A stretch of DNA of 64,000 nucleotides, from positions 124,001-188,000 of the forward strand of contig NZ_JADILU010000007.1 of NCBI RefSeq assembly GCF_015319355.1, written 5' to 3'. The translations under genes were made by a program, and so were the position numbers. Below are positions 45,325 to 55,055 of the stretch, piece after piece. Under the pieces are notes generated by a model. That model saw nothing but the letters and a program-made list of their open reading frames with translations. It had not been told where the DNA came from and did not search any database. The DNA comes from Psychroserpens luteus. GTDB taxonomy: Bacteria; Bacteroidota; Bacteroidia; Flavobacteriales; Flavobacteriaceae. Numbering within the stretch: the first letter of the stretch is position 1; every line of letters starts with the position of its first letter.

Positions 45325-45630
45325 TTAAATATATTTTTCAATAGGAATCACAACAGCTTTCAATGGATTGTTAGTTTCTAAATTTGCATTGAATTCTTTA
45401 ATTAAGTTGAATAATGCATCAATGTTTTCATCCTCTGTAAAAGAGAAAAACATACTCGATTCGTTTCCTCCTTTTTCTACAGAAAACCAATTAGAAGCCA
45501 TTAAAAGAGAAGATCCATTTTTGTATCCATCAATATCTGAACTACTAAAGTTTTCAATATTTGCTTTTTTGAAAAGTTTCAAAACATCTTTTTGATACTG
45601 TTCTACTGCTGTAACTATGACTAGCTTCAT
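45325..45630 (-). CDS. PII-like/efflux-linked small protein, 101 aa
   Basis: A ferredoxin-like alternation with MKLVIVTAVEQYQKDVLKLF, a central beta region and a final PLKAVVIPIEKYI. Small PII-like proteins follow RND efflux genes in many bacteria and are thought to sense metal or nucleotide, but no ligand motif is visible here. 45 bases after the RND permease. Confidence 0.6.
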   Translation of the reverse strand: MKLVIVTAVEQYQKDVLKLFKKANIENFSSSDIDGYKNGSSLLMASNWFSVEKGGNESSMFFSFTEDENIDALFNLIKEFNANLETNNPLKAVVIPIEKYI

Positions 45631-45650
45631 CTTTTTAATATTTAAACGTC

Positions 45651-45671
45651 ATTCTGAACTTGTTTCAGAAT
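45651..45671. repeat. Short intergenic inverted repeat
   Basis: ATTCTGA and TCAGAAT around a seven-base loop, within TCATTCTGAAC-type sequence common between genes in Flavobacteriia. In the short gap between the permease and PII-like genes. Confidence 0.45.
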
Positions 45672-45675
45672 CTCA

Positions 45676-48600
45676 TTATTTATAATTCTTCTTCTCTATC
45701 ATGTAATACACTAATGGCACAACCAATAAAGTCAATACAGTAGACACAATAGTTCCTCCCATTAACGATATTGCTAACCCTTGAAAAATTGGATCAAACA
45801 GAATAACAAATGCCCCAATAACAACTGTTCCTGCTGTTAATAAAATTGGCGTTGTTCTAACTGCTCCAGCTTCTATTGCTGCTTGTTTAAGTGGCACACC
45901 TTCTGCAATTCTTATGTTTATAAAATCTATTAATAATACAGAATTACGCACCATGATTCCTGCTAAAGCAATCATTCCAATAAATGACGTTGCAGTAAAA
46001 AATGCTCCCATAATCCAGTGGCCTAAAATAATCCCGATTAAGGATAATGGTATAGCAACCATCATTACAATTGGTGCTTTAAAGTTTTGAAACCATCCTA
46101 CAATTAAGATGTAAATCAAGATAATAGCACCTAAAAAGGCAATTCCTAAATCTCTGAATACTTCTAAAGTAATTTGCCATTCGCCATCCCATTTTACGGT
46201 ATAATTATCTTCAAAATCTGGCTGACCTAAATACATTTCGTTTAACTCGTAGCCTTTTGGTAACGGAATTTCTTTCAACTTCTCCTCCATTCCCAAAATA
46301 GCATACGCAGGACTTTCTAATTCTCCAGCCATATCTGCCATCACATAAACCACACGTTTTTGGTTTTTACGATAAATGCTTTTTGCAGCTGTAGTTTCAG
46401 TAATAGTTACCAAATCTGCTATAGGAATCATGTTACCTTGTTTCGATTTTACTTTCAATTGCGAAATATCTGTAATGGTAGATTTTTCTTTTTCATCTAA
46501 GGCCAAAACTAATCCTACTTGGTTTACAGCATCTTCATCATATAAATTTGTGATGGCTCTATTTGACAACGCCATATTCATGGTATAGGCAATTTGCTGT
46601 GGAGCAACACCATACAACATTGCTTTTTCTTTGTTGATATCGAATTGATATTCGGTTTGATCATCTTCAACCATCCAATCAATATCAACCACATCAGCTG
46701 TATTCTTCAGGATATTTTGAACGCTGTTTGCTACTTTTATTTGCTCATCATAATCTGGTCCATAAACCTCAGCAACAATAGTTGATAACACTGGTGGTCC
46801 TGGTGGAACTTCCACTAACTTCACATTCGCATTATACTTGGCTGCAATTTTTTGAATATCAGGGCGCATTAATTTAGCAATGTCATGACTTTGAGCAGTA
46901 CGTTCACCTTTATCAATTAAATTCACTTGAATATCTGCCATATTACTACCACCTCGTAAATCGTAATGACGCACTAAACCGTTAAAAGTTATTGGTGCAG
47001 AAGTTCCAACATAGTTTTGGTAATTGACTACTTCTGGTCGTGTAGATAAATACTGTGAAATCTCTTGAGCTACAACTCCTGTTCTTTCAAGCGTTGTACC
47101 TTCTGGCATATCAATAACTACTTGAAATTCATTTTTGTTATCAAAAGGTAACATTTTTACTGCAACCGAATTGGTAAAAAACAACATCATAGTTCCCATT
47201 AAGACTAGAAAAGTCAATCCTAAAAACAACCAACGTTTGCTTTTGCTTTCTAATAAAGGGCGCTCAAACTTATTATAAACTCTATAAATTAGTGTGTCTT
47301 CAATAGCCTTTTCAGGCTTCTCTTCTGCTCCTTTTTTATCTTTTTCTCTTAAGAAGATATATCCTAAATATGGTGTAATCGTTAAGGCCACAAATAATGA
47401 TAAAATCATAGCAATAGAGGCTCCAATTGGCATTGGCGCCATATATGGACCCATTAATCCAGAAACAAAAGCCATAGGTAAAACCGAAGCAATTACTGTA
47501 AACGTTGCTAAAATCGTTGGATTACCAACTTCATTAATCGCATATAAAGCAGCCTGTTTAAAAGGCAAGCGTTTCATCTTAAAATGTCGATGCATATTCT
47601 CGGCAATAATAATCGAGTCATCCACCACAATTCCTGTTACAAATACCAATGCGAATAAGGTGATTCTATTTAACGTGTAATCCATCATATAGTAACTCAA
47701 CAACGTTAAAGCAAACGTAATTGGAACCGATAAAAACACCACCAATCCACCTCTCCAGCCCATGGCCAACATCACAACAATCGTTACTGCAAAAATAGAA
47801 CCTATAAGGTGCCACAATAATTCTGATACTTTATGCGATGCAGTTTCTCCATAGTTTCTGGTCACTTCCACATGCACATCATCAGGAATTAAAGTACTTC
47901 GTAAATGATCAACTTTATCTATAATAATTTCTGAAAGTTTCATCGCATCTGCACCTTTTCGCTTGGCTACAGAAATGGTTACAGCAGGATATTCCGATTT
48001 ATAGTCTGAAGATTTCACACTACCTTTTCCAAAACCTAAACTCACGTAATTTTGTGGTACTTCTGGTCCATCAATAATTTTAGCAACTTGCTTTAAATAA
48101 ATAGGTTGATTTTGTTGCACACCAACTACTAAATTTTCAATATCTGTAACCGTTTCTAAAAACTTCCCAGTATTTACCAAAAACTCGTTGTCATTCTTAT
48201 CAAAACTTCCTGAACTTAACTGACTATTATTCGCCTTTATCATTTCAGAAACCGACAAGAAATCTAATCCGCTAGCTGCCAATTTATCTTTATCTAAAAC
48301 CACACGTAATTGACGATTTCTACCACCAATTTTGTGAGTCGTTGACACGTCATTCACCTTTTTAATTTCAGCTTCCAACTCAAGCGCCATTTGGCTCAAT
48401 TGGTAGTCGTCATAATTTTCACTCCATAAGGTTAAACCTAGCATTGGCACATCATCAATCGCTCTAGTTTTCACTAACGGAAACGTTACACCAGCAGGCA
48501 TTTGATCCATATGCTTGTTAATTTCGTTGTATAATTTCACGAAACTACGTTCTATATCTTCGCCAACATAAAATTGCACAATGACCATTCCTTGCTCTTT

Positions 48601-48870
48601 CATCGACGTTGAATACACGTATTCCACACCTTTGATATTCGAAATTAATTGCTCTAATGGTTTAATCACTCGAGATTCTACTTCCGTAGGACTTGCTCCA
48701 GGATATCCAACAAAAATGTCTGCCATTGGCACATCAATTTGCGGTTCTTCTTCACGAGGAATTAAAAACGAACTATACACTCCAACGACCATAAACACAA
48801 TCATTAACAACACTGTTAACTTCGATTGCATAAAGACTTTGGCTATTTTACCTGCGATTCCTTCTTTCAT
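45676..48870 (-). CDS. RND efflux permease (HAE1/AcrB-like), 1064 aa
   Basis: Twelve membrane helices with the two large periplasmic loops; start AKVFMQSKLTVLLMIVFMV. Helix 4 carries GIVVDDSIIIAEN with the paired aspartates for proton relay, and helix 10-11 AGIMVRNSVLLIDF. The substrate is not determined by sequence. It lies 110 bases after the adaptor gene, a gap with a hairpin. Confidence 0.92.
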   Translation of the reverse strand: MKEGIAGKIAKVFMQSKLTVLLMIVFMVVGVYSSFLIPREEEPQIDVPMADIFVGYPGASPTEVESRVIKPLEQLISNIKGVEYVYSTSMKEQGMVIVQFYVGEDIERSFVKLYNEINKHMDQMPAGVTFPLVKTRAIDDVPMLGLTLWSENYDDYQLSQMALELEAEIKKVNDVSTTHKIGGRNRQLRVVLDKDKLAASGLDFLSVSEMIKANNSQLSSGSFDKNDNEFLVNTGKFLETVTDIENLVVGVQQNQPIYLKQVAKIIDGPEVPQNYVSLGFGKGSVKSSDYKSEYPAVTISVAKRKGADAMKLSEIIIDKVDHLRSTLIPDDVHVEVTRNYGETASHKVSELLWHLIGSIFAVTIVVMLAMGWRGGLVVFLSVPITFALTLLSYYMMDYTLNRITLFALVFVTGIVVDDSIIIAENMHRHFKMKRLPFKQAALYAINEVGNPTILATFTVIASVLPMAFVSGLMGPYMAPMPIGASIAMILSLFVALTITPYLGYIFLREKDKKGAEEKPEKAIEDTLIYRVYNKFERPLLESKSKRWLFLGLTFLVLMGTMMLFFTNSVAVKMLPFDNKNEFQVVIDMPEGTTLERTGVVAQEISQYLSTRPEVVNYQNYVGTSAPITFNGLVRHYDLRGGSNMADIQVNLIDKGERTAQSHDIAKLMRPDIQKIAAKYNANVKLVEVPPGPPVLSTIVAEVYGPDYDEQIKVANSVQNILKNTADVVDIDWMVEDDQTEYQFDINKEKAMLYGVAPQQIAYTMNMALSNRAITNLYDEDAVNQVGLVLALDEKEKSTITDISQLKVKSKQGNMIPIADLVTITETTAAKSIYRKNQKRVVYVMADMAGELESPAYAILGMEEKLKEIPLPKGYELNEMYLGQPDFEDNYTVKWDGEWQITLEVFRDLGIAFLGAIILIYILIVGWFQNFKAPIVMMVAIPLSLIGIILGHWIMGAFFTATSFIGMIALAGIMVRNSVLLIDFINIRIAEGVPLKQAAIEAGAVRTTPILLTAGTVVIGAFVILFDPIFQGLAISLMGGTIVSTVLTLLVVPLVYYMIEKKNYK

Positions 48871-48914
48871 TATTTTATATTTTTCGGGCGTTTTAACAGG
48901 CTATACATTGCAAT

Positions 48915-48945
48915 CTTTTTTTGCCATATATGGCAGCAAAAAAAG
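48915..48945. repeat. Hairpin between adaptor and permease genes
   Basis: The perfect palindrome TGCCATATATGGCA (48922-48935) is flanked by CTTTTTT and GCAAAAAAAG, making a stem-loop of about 30 bases inside the operon. It may moderate permease expression. Confidence 0.5.
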
Positions 48946-48979
48946 GATTTCCATTGCTATCCTTAACGCGACTTATTAA

Positions 48980-50056
48980 TTATTGAATTGAAATTTTTAC
49001 ACCATTGTAAAGCTTTCCTTCAGCAGAAACAATATAAGTTTCATCTGCATTTAAACCAGATAACACTTCTACTTGGTTTCCAAAGGTTCTCCCTATACGC
49101 AACCATCTTAACATAGCTGTATTGCTTTGACTTGGTGTATAAACTCCAGATAATTGTCCGTTGGTAACTATAGCTTCCGTAGGAATTAAAACCATTGCAG
49201 ATTTTGCTTTTCTTTCTACAGGAAATTGTACTGACGTAAACATGCCAGACAGGATCTTAGCATCTGTTTTGTCTAAAGCTATTTTTACTAAATATTGTCC
49301 TCCTGTATTTTTAGCAGATGTACTTACTTCAGTTACTTTTCCTTTAATAGTTTGGTTAATAGATTTCACCAAAACATCTACACTAGTTTCTTTTTTAATA
49401 TCTGAAATTTCAGTTTCAGGCACCATTGCCATCACTTCAAAATTTCCAGGAGTCTCCATACTGATTAAAGTCATTCCAGGATTAGCCATATTACCAGCTT
49501 CTACATTTTTGCTAGTAATTGTACCATTAAAAGGTGCAGTAATATTACTATATGCAAATTGAGCGTTCACTTCGTTTTTCATTTGGTTTGCAGACTCTAG
49601 ACGCGCTTTTGCCATTTCAAAATTTGCAGTCATATCATCCATTTCTTTTTGGGACGCACTGTTATCTGCAAACAAATTTCTAAAACGGTCGTAATCTTTT
49701 TGCGCATTATTAAAAGCAGCTGTTGCTTCAGTAATTCCTGCATTTACTTGTGCTCGTTTTGCTTGTAAATCGGTATTATTAATAGATACTAATAATTGTC
49801 CTTTAGTTACTTTATCGCCTACATTGACATGTACTTTATTGATGTAACCCATCATTCTAGTACTTAAATCTGCACTATTGGTTGCTTGAATTTTTCCGCT
49901 TACACTTAAAAACGGACTGTTACCATTCGCTTCTACCTGACTTACTTTCACGCTAATAGCTGGTGAATTATCTGCAATTGGCTTTTTGTCTTCACTACCA
50001 CAACTAGCTAATAATAAAGCTATAGAAAAAGTAAGGGTTGTATATATTTTTTTCAT
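48980..50056 (-). CDS. RND efflux periplasmic adaptor (MFP), lipoprotein, 358 aa
   Basis: Lipobox LASC in MKKIYTTLTFSIALLLASCG; the biotinyl-lipoyl hairpin (GYINKVHVNVGDKVTKGQLL and NITAPFNGTITSKNVEAGN), a long helical hairpin and a beta-barrel. It joins permease and TolC. 11 bases after the TolC gene on the same strand. Confidence 0.92.
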   Translation of the reverse strand: MKKIYTTLTFSIALLLASCGSEDKKPIADNSPAISVKVSQVEANGNSPFLSVSGKIQATNSADLSTRMMGYINKVHVNVGDKVTKGQLLVSINNTDLQAKRAQVNAGITEATAAFNNAQKDYDRFRNLFADNSASQKEMDDMTANFEMAKARLESANQMKNEVNAQFAYSNITAPFNGTITSKNVEAGNMANPGMTLISMETPGNFEVMAMVPETEISDIKKETSVDVLVKSINQTIKGKVTEVSTSAKNTGGQYLVKIALDKTDAKILSGMFTSVQFPVERKAKSAMVLIPTEAIVTNGQLSGVYTPSQSNTAMLRWLRIGRTFGNQVEVLSGLNADETYIVSAEGKLYNGVKISIQ

Positions 50057-50067
50057 ATTAAAAATTA

Positions 50068-51375
50068 TTATTTAGTTAAAAATTGTAAGTATGCTTGTGC
50101 GTAATTGTATTCAAAAACGGTTTGATAATATTCAAGCTGCTTTCGTGCATATTGAGTTTCAGCAATTAAAAGATCTGATGTTTTCTCAAGTCCTTCTCCA
50201 AATCTATTAGTTCTAATTCTTAAAGATTCTTTAGATTGTTCTAATGCTAATACTGTTAACTTAAGTCTATTTTCAGCATCTAAAAGCATCCGCTTTGCTT
50301 TATTGAATTCTAACTGACTTTGAGAGACGTATTGTTCATATTGTAGCTTAGATTTATTATATTCAGCTTTACTTTTTTGAGCTTTTCCAAAACGTTTAGA
50401 CCCTTGAAATAAATCCCACTTTAATTGCGCACCAAACAGATAACCATTGGCATCACCTTGAAAAATTTGATCGTCATACAACTCATAACTTCCAAAAGCA
50501 TTTAAGGTTGGCAGAAACGCCATTTTATCTGCTTTATACATAGTTTGATATGCATTAGATGCTAATTCCATTGCTTTGATATCTGCTCTGTTTTCTGATA
50601 CTTTTTTATCATCTAAACTTAAAATTGCTATCTCTAAACTATCAGTAGGTTGATACACTACATCTACTTTTTCATTCATTAAAAAAGACATATAGTTTGA
50701 AGCGTTTTGCACATTACTTTTTGCAGATTGCAATTGATTTTTGACTTCGGTAACACGAACCTCAACAGATAATACATCTGCACGTTGTAAATACCCTTGC
50801 TTAAAACTGTTATCAGCTAATTTCTTATTAGCTAAAGCAGCTTCTAATGCTTTTTCAAGTACATCAACTGCTTTATGAGACAACTGTAATTGCATGTAGG
50901 CTTTATCAACTTCAAATGCTAAATAATCTGAAGTACGCTCAGTTTGCAAAGCCATAGCATTCATCTTTGTTTTGGCTGCCTTACGTTGATACATACCATC
51001 TATATTTATAAGTGGCTGTTGTATTTCAAACTTAGTAGCATAATTCTCTATTTGAGAAGGATTGTTTAACATTGCTGGATTAAAATCACTAGCTGTTAAA
51101 ATCTCCTGATTTAATTTAGAACCAAAAGCCATCAATGGATTCGTGGTTGCTATTGCTGTATGAGATGCTGAAATATTTGGCAAAAAAACTGCGTTAGTTT
51201 GTCTATAATCTGCTCTCGCTTGATTAAATTCTTCTTCGGAAATTTTAATACTCGTATTATTCTCTGAAACTTTAGTTTGGACTTCTGCTTTTGTAATTGG
51301 AACTAATTCTTGCCCTTGCAAAAACATAGTGCCAATACATAAATTAAGCATTAATAAGTATATTGTTTTTTTCAT
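50068..51375 (-). CDS. TolC-family outer-membrane efflux protein, 435 aa
   Basis: A signal peptide (residues 1-21), then helical repeats with the OEP motifs FLPNISASHTAIA and FLPTLNAFGSYELY. First gene of the operon tolC-adaptor-permease-PII-like, with a GTAAC-N4-GTTAC site and an exact -7 box upstream. Confidence 0.9.
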   Translation of the reverse strand: MKKTIYLLMLNLCIGTMFLQGQELVPITKAEVQTKVSENNTSIKISEEEFNQARADYRQTNAVFLPNISASHTAIATTNPLMAFGSKLNQEILTASDFNPAMLNNPSQIENYATKFEIQQPLINIDGMYQRKAAKTKMNAMALQTERTSDYLAFEVDKAYMQLQLSHKAVDVLEKALEAALANKKLADNSFKQGYLQRADVLSVEVRVTEVKNQLQSAKSNVQNASNYMSFLMNEKVDVVYQPTDSLEIAILSLDDKKVSENRADIKAMELASNAYQTMYKADKMAFLPTLNAFGSYELYDDQIFQGDANGYLFGAQLKWDLFQGSKRFGKAQKSKAEYNKSKLQYEQYVSQSQLEFNKAKRMLLDAENRLKLTVLALEQSKESLRIRTNRFGEGLEKTSDLLIAETQYARKQLEYYQTVFEYNYAQAYLQFLTK

Positions 51376-51394
51376 TCTATATAATTTTCTGATA

Positions 51395-51438
51395 CAAAAG
51401 TACGCTAGTAAATAACCGAAGTCAGTAACAAAGGTTAC
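51395..51438 (-). promoter_or_regulatory. CRP/FNR-type site and -7 box of the efflux operon
   Basis: GTAACAAAGGTTAC at 51425-51438 (both arms complete) is centred 33 bases from TACTTTTG (51395-51402, exact TAnnTTTG on the minus strand). Class II activation geometry. Confidence 0.75.
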
Positions 51439-51539
51439 TTAAGAATTAAGTAACATATTGACATATTATAGTTCTATAAAACTAAGCCTATATCATCTTA
51501 ATTACACTGATATTCATCATGTTTAGCAACATAAGATTC

Positions 51540-51577
51540 TTAAAAAATAAAAGGCATTCTTATAAAAAACGCCTTTT
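51540..51577 (-). terminator. Terminator of microgene copy A
   Basis: AAAAGGC and GCCTTTT stem followed by T-rich sequence on the minus strand, about 30 bases after the end of the 15-codon frame. Confidence 0.7.
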
Positions 51578-51607
51578 AACTAACCAACCAAAATACTGAC
51601 AACCACA

Positions 51608-51655
51608 TCAGTTTACTTTTCTAGTGACTCCATGTCCTCCAGCTACAACTAACAT
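51608..51655 (-). CDS. 15-aa micropeptide gene or small RNA, copy A
   Basis: Encodes MLVVAGGHGVTRKVN. A copy at 55056 encodes the same peptide with one change (V/G at position 10). Of four base differences, one changes the residue and three fall in two synonymous codons, a coding-like pattern, though four is few. About 45 bases upstream and 20 downstream are also conserved, and a terminator of different sequence ends each copy. It might instead be a small RNA with a conserved core. Its own promoter has an exact -7 box and a CRP/FNR-type site. Confidence 0.5.
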   Translation of the reverse strand: MLVVAGGHGVTRKVN

Positions 51656-51720
51656 TATTTTATACTTAAATAAATTTGAAGAACTGGATGATAGGATTCA
51701 TCTATTATTAATTTATAATA

Positions 51721-51764
51721 CAAATGTACATTAGATAAACACCAAAGTCAGTAACATAAGTTAC
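51721..51764 (-). promoter_or_regulatory. CRP/FNR-type site and -7 box of microgene A
   Basis: GTAACATAAGTTAC at 51751-51764 is centred 33 bases from TACATTTG (51721-51728, exact, minus strand). On the plus strand no -7 box lies at that distance, so the target is the microgene and not the YdjM gene. Confidence 0.7.
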
Positions 51765-51833
51765 CAAGCAAAAGTGACTAAAAAACAAAGTATTGTTATA
51801 AATATAGTGTTATCACTTACTTTTGTATGCTAT

Positions 51834-52832
51834 ATGGATTCATTAACACAAATAGTATTAGGAGCAGCTATTGGAGAAGTTGTTTTAGGTAAAAAAGTTG
51901 GCAATAAAGCGATGCTTTATGGAGCTATTGCTGGCACTATACCAGATCTAGATGTATTTGCTTCTTATTTTACAGATACAGTTACAGCGCTTTCAATACA
52001 TCGAGGGTTTACTCATTCTATTGTATTTTCTATACTATTTGCTCCTATTTTTGGCTGGATAGTATCGCGTTACGAGACTTTTAAAAATTTTAAAAGCTGG
52101 TCTTGGTTATTCTTTTGGGCATTTGTGACGCATCCAATTTTAGATGCACATACAACTTGGGGAACACAATTATTTTGGCCTTTTGATTTACGATTGGCAT
52201 TCAAGACCATATTTGTTATTGATCCTATTTACACCTTACCTTTTTTAGTCTTTTTAATTCTTACCATAAGGCAAAAACGTACATCTAAAAAACGTAATTT
52301 TTACAATAAGATGGGATTACTAGTGAGTTCCTCTTATTTAGTACTTACCTTTCTTTTGAAATGGATTGCGTTTAATCAATTTGAATCTGCTTTAGAAACT
52401 CAAAACATAGCGTATTTACAATTAGACACAAGACCTTCACCTTTAAATACAATACTTTGGAGTGCTAATGTAGAAACCAAAGATGCATATCTACTTGGTA
52501 ATTATTCGTTTTTTGATTCACAGCCAATTACATTTGAAACCTATCCTAAAAATCATGAACTCTTAGGTGATCTTGTTATAAATGAAAAAGTACAACGTAT
52601 GATTAAAATTTCCGAAGGTTGGTACACAATCACTAAAAAAAATGAAAGCCTTTATTTTAATGATTTACGATTTGGACTTTTAAGTTTAACACCAAAAGCT
52701 CAAAATTTTGTTTTTCAATTTAAAATAGATGTAGATAACTCAGGCAAGGTTGAATTTATAGAAGCTCCTAAGGACACACGTGATGGCAAAAAATTGCTTT
52801 CGGAATTATGGATTCGCTTAAAAGGAAATTAA
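51834..52832 (+). CDS. YdjM-like (DUF457) membrane metal-dependent hydrolase, 332 aa
   Basis: I choose the ATG at 51834, which gives the family start MDSLTQIVLGAAIGEVVLGK; a GTG at 51774 extends the frame without family support. Histidines in HRGFTHSIVFS and the aspartate DLDVFASYF form the metal site, in a protein with about five membrane helices. The role is unknown, possibly lipid-related. Confidence 0.85.
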   Translation: MDSLTQIVLGAAIGEVVLGKKVGNKAMLYGAIAGTIPDLDVFASYFTDTVTALSIHRGFTHSIVFSILFAPIFGWIVSRYETFKNFKSWSWLFFWAFVTHPILDAHTTWGTQLFWPFDLRLAFKTIFVIDPIYTLPFLVFLILTIRQKRTSKKRNFYNKMGLLVSSSYLVLTFLLKWIAFNQFESALETQNIAYLQLDTRPSPLNTILWSANVETKDAYLLGNYSFFDSQPITFETYPKNHELLGDLVINEKVQRMIKISEGWYTITKKNESLYFNDLRFGLLSLTPKAQNFVFQFKIDVDNSGKVEFIEAPKDTRDGKKLLSELWIRLKGN

Positions 52833-52865
52833 ACAAAAAATCTTGACAAATTAAAACCAAACCCC

Positions 52866-54263
52866 ATGAATATTACAGCAACATATACAGATCTCTATCA
52901 ACTCACCATGGCTCAAGTCTATTTTAATACTAAACCCAATGGACGAGCGGTATTCGATTATTATTTTCGTCACAATCCTTTTAATAGTGGCTACTCCATT
53001 TTTGCTGGATTAGAAGATGTATTGGATATTCTTGAAACACTCGAGTTCTCCTCTTCTGATATTGCATATTTACAACAACATGGATTTGAAAATGATTTTT
53101 TAGAATATTTAAAGAATTTTCGTTTTAAAGGAACTATTTTTTCTAGCAAGGAAGGCGATGTTGTTTTTCCAAACCGTCCCATCTTACAGGTCGAAGCTAA
53201 TATTATAGAAGCACAAATCATTGAAACACTTTTACTAAACATTCTAAATTTCCAGACGTTAATCGCTACAAAAGCTAGCAGAATACGACGAAGTGCGAAA
53301 GATGAAATCTTATTAGATATGGGCTTACGTCGCGCACATGCAACTGGTGGATATTACGCTTCAAGAGCAGCAGCAATTGGTGGATTTGACAGTACGAGCA
53401 ACGTGAAAGCAGCCGAAGATTATAACATTCCGTGTTCTGGTACAATGGCACATTCCTTTATACAAAGTTATGAGGATGAATTACAAGCATTTCGTGATTT
53501 CGCAAGAATACGACCTAAAAATTGCGTGCTTTTGATAGATACTTATAATTCTCTAAAAAGTGGATTACCAAATGCTATTACAGTTGCCAAAGAAATGGAA
53601 CAAAGAGGAGAACAATTGTTAGGAGTTCGTTTAGACAGTGGTGATTTAGCATATTTATCTAAAAAAACTCGAACCATATTGAACGATTCCAATTTGGGTT
53701 ACGTTAAAATTGTAGCTTCGAACCAATTGGATGAATATGTAATAAAAAGTCTGAAGGAACAAGGAGCGCCAATTGATATTTTTGGTGTTGGTACAAATCT
53801 GGTGACCGGAAAACCAGATGCTGCATTGGATGGCGTCTATAAATTATCGGAATTTAATGGAGATCCCAGAATCAAGCTTTCTGAAAATATTAGTAAAGTA
53901 TCGCTCCCTTATAAGAAACAAGTCTACAGAATGTTGGATAACAATGGTATGTTTTATGGTGCAGATGCAATAGCGATGTTTACAGAAGGTAAAGTAACTA
54001 AAATAGAGCATTCTTTTGATGCTACAAAAAGTTTAGATCTTAACACTTATAAGCATGAACCCTTACTTGAAAAGGTAATGAAAGATGGTGAAAGAGTTTT
54101 AGCACCAAGAACTGTTGCCGAAATTTCAAAATATTCGAAGTCTCGTTTAGAGCAACTTCCATATGAATACAAACGTTTTCAAAATCCGCATATTTACAAA
54201 ATTGGTCTTAGTATACAACTCAAACAAGAACGCGATAAATTAGTTCAAAAACATAAATTCTAG
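52866..54263 (+). CDS. pncB: Nicotinate phosphoribosyltransferase, 465 aa
   Basis: NAD salvage enzyme joining nicotinate and PRPP. N-terminal YTDLYQLTMAQVYF, then RRAHATGGYYASRAA, a PRPP-site GVRLDSGDLAYLSKK and SNQLDEYVIKSL, with VGTNLVTGKPDAALDGVYKL as the final signature. 33 bases after YdjM. Immediately followed by nicotinamidase, its pathway partner. Confidence 0.93.
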   Translation: MNITATYTDLYQLTMAQVYFNTKPNGRAVFDYYFRHNPFNSGYSIFAGLEDVLDILETLEFSSSDIAYLQQHGFENDFLEYLKNFRFKGTIFSSKEGDVVFPNRPILQVEANIIEAQIIETLLLNILNFQTLIATKASRIRRSAKDEILLDMGLRRAHATGGYYASRAAAIGGFDSTSNVKAAEDYNIPCSGTMAHSFIQSYEDELQAFRDFARIRPKNCVLLIDTYNSLKSGLPNAITVAKEMEQRGEQLLGVRLDSGDLAYLSKKTRTILNDSNLGYVKIVASNQLDEYVIKSLKEQGAPIDIFGVGTNLVTGKPDAALDGVYKLSEFNGDPRIKLSENISKVSLPYKKQVYRMLDNNGMFYGADAIAMFTEGKVTKIEHSFDATKSLDLNTYKHEPLLEKVMKDGERVLAPRTVAEISKYSKSRLEQLPYEYKRFQNPHIYKIGLSIQLKQERDKLVQKHKF

Positions 54264-54333
54264 ATTGAATATTTAATACGTTAAAGGTTGCTGTATATAT
54301 CACTATTTGATAGCATCTTAAAACAAAAAAAAC

Positions 54334-54939
54334 ATGAAAACACTTCTGATAATTGATGTACAGAACGACTTTATGCCAGGTGGCGCACTTCCCGTTCCAG
54401 ATGGAGACAAAATAGTCCCAGTCATCAATTCGATGCAACATAAATTTGATTTGGTGGTCGCTACACAAGATTGGCATTCCAAAGATCATGCAAGTTTTGC
54501 TTCAAATCATAAAGGCGCATCTATTTTTGATGAAATAGAAATTCACGGTAAGCCACAAACATTATGGCCAGACCACTGTGTACAAGGAACTAAAGGAGCT
54601 GAATTACATCCCAATCTCGAAACACTAAAATTTGAAGCTATTTTTAGAAAAGGAACAGATAAAGAAATAGACTCTTATAGTGCTTTTTACGATAATAGCC
54701 ATTTAAAGTCTACAGGACTCACTGGTTATTTAAAAGAGAAAGGAACCTCTCAACTTTTCATATGTGGCTTAGCATCTGATATTTGTGTTTATTATTCCAT
54801 TTATGATGCCTTTAAAGAAGGTTTTGCCTGTTTTTTTATTGAAGATGCCTCTAAACCATTAAATACTGAAGAATTTAAGGAGATTAAGAAGAAAATGATT
54901 AATCTGGGAATCCAGATGACTTCATCAAAATCTATTTAA
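54334..54939 (+). CDS. pncA: Nicotinamidase, 201 aa
   Basis: Isochorismatase-like hydrolase that deamidates nicotinamide. The catalytic aspartate is in DVQNDFMPGGAL (residue 7-8), the metal motif in TQDWHSKDHASF, the lysine in FRKGTD and the catalytic cysteine in CGLASDICVYYS. Together with the upstream pncB it makes nicotinate mononucleotide from nicotinamide. Confidence 0.93.
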   Translation: MKTLLIIDVQNDFMPGGALPVPDGDKIVPVINSMQHKFDLVVATQDWHSKDHASFASNHKGASIFDEIEIHGKPQTLWPDHCVQGTKGAELHPNLETLKFEAIFRKGTDKEIDSYSAFYDNSHLKSTGLTGYLKEKGTSQLFICGLASDICVYYSIYDAFKEGFACFFIEDASKPLNTEEFKEIKKKMINLGIQMTSSKSI

Positions 54940-54991
54940 TCCCATTTTTTAGTGGAATATATTTTATCCAAAATAAGATATGCTATTAAAC

Positions 54992-55026
54992 AAGAAAAGC
55001 ACTCCTGTGAAAGGAGTACTTTTCTT
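54992..55026. terminator. Bidirectional terminator between pncA and microgene B
   Basis: AAGAAAAGCACTCCT and AGGAGTACTTTTCTT pair across GTGAA, with T-rich tails on both strands. It ends pncA and, on the minus strand, the microgene copy B. Confidence 0.85.
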
Positions 55027-55055
55027 TTACCAACCAATAATCACTGACAACCACA

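Noticed and set aside
47294-47680. 128-codon plus-strand frame opposite the RND permease
   Set aside because: Antisense shadow of a highly conserved membrane gene; composition follows the opposite strand.
51751-51764. CRP/FNR-type site as regulator of ydjM
   Set aside because: On the plus strand no -7 box lies 33 bases away; the exact box is on the minus strand.
51774-51833. GTG start of the YdjM-like protein
   Set aside because: The ATG at 51834 gives the family start, while the extension has no family support and covers the -7-like TACTTTTG at 51818.
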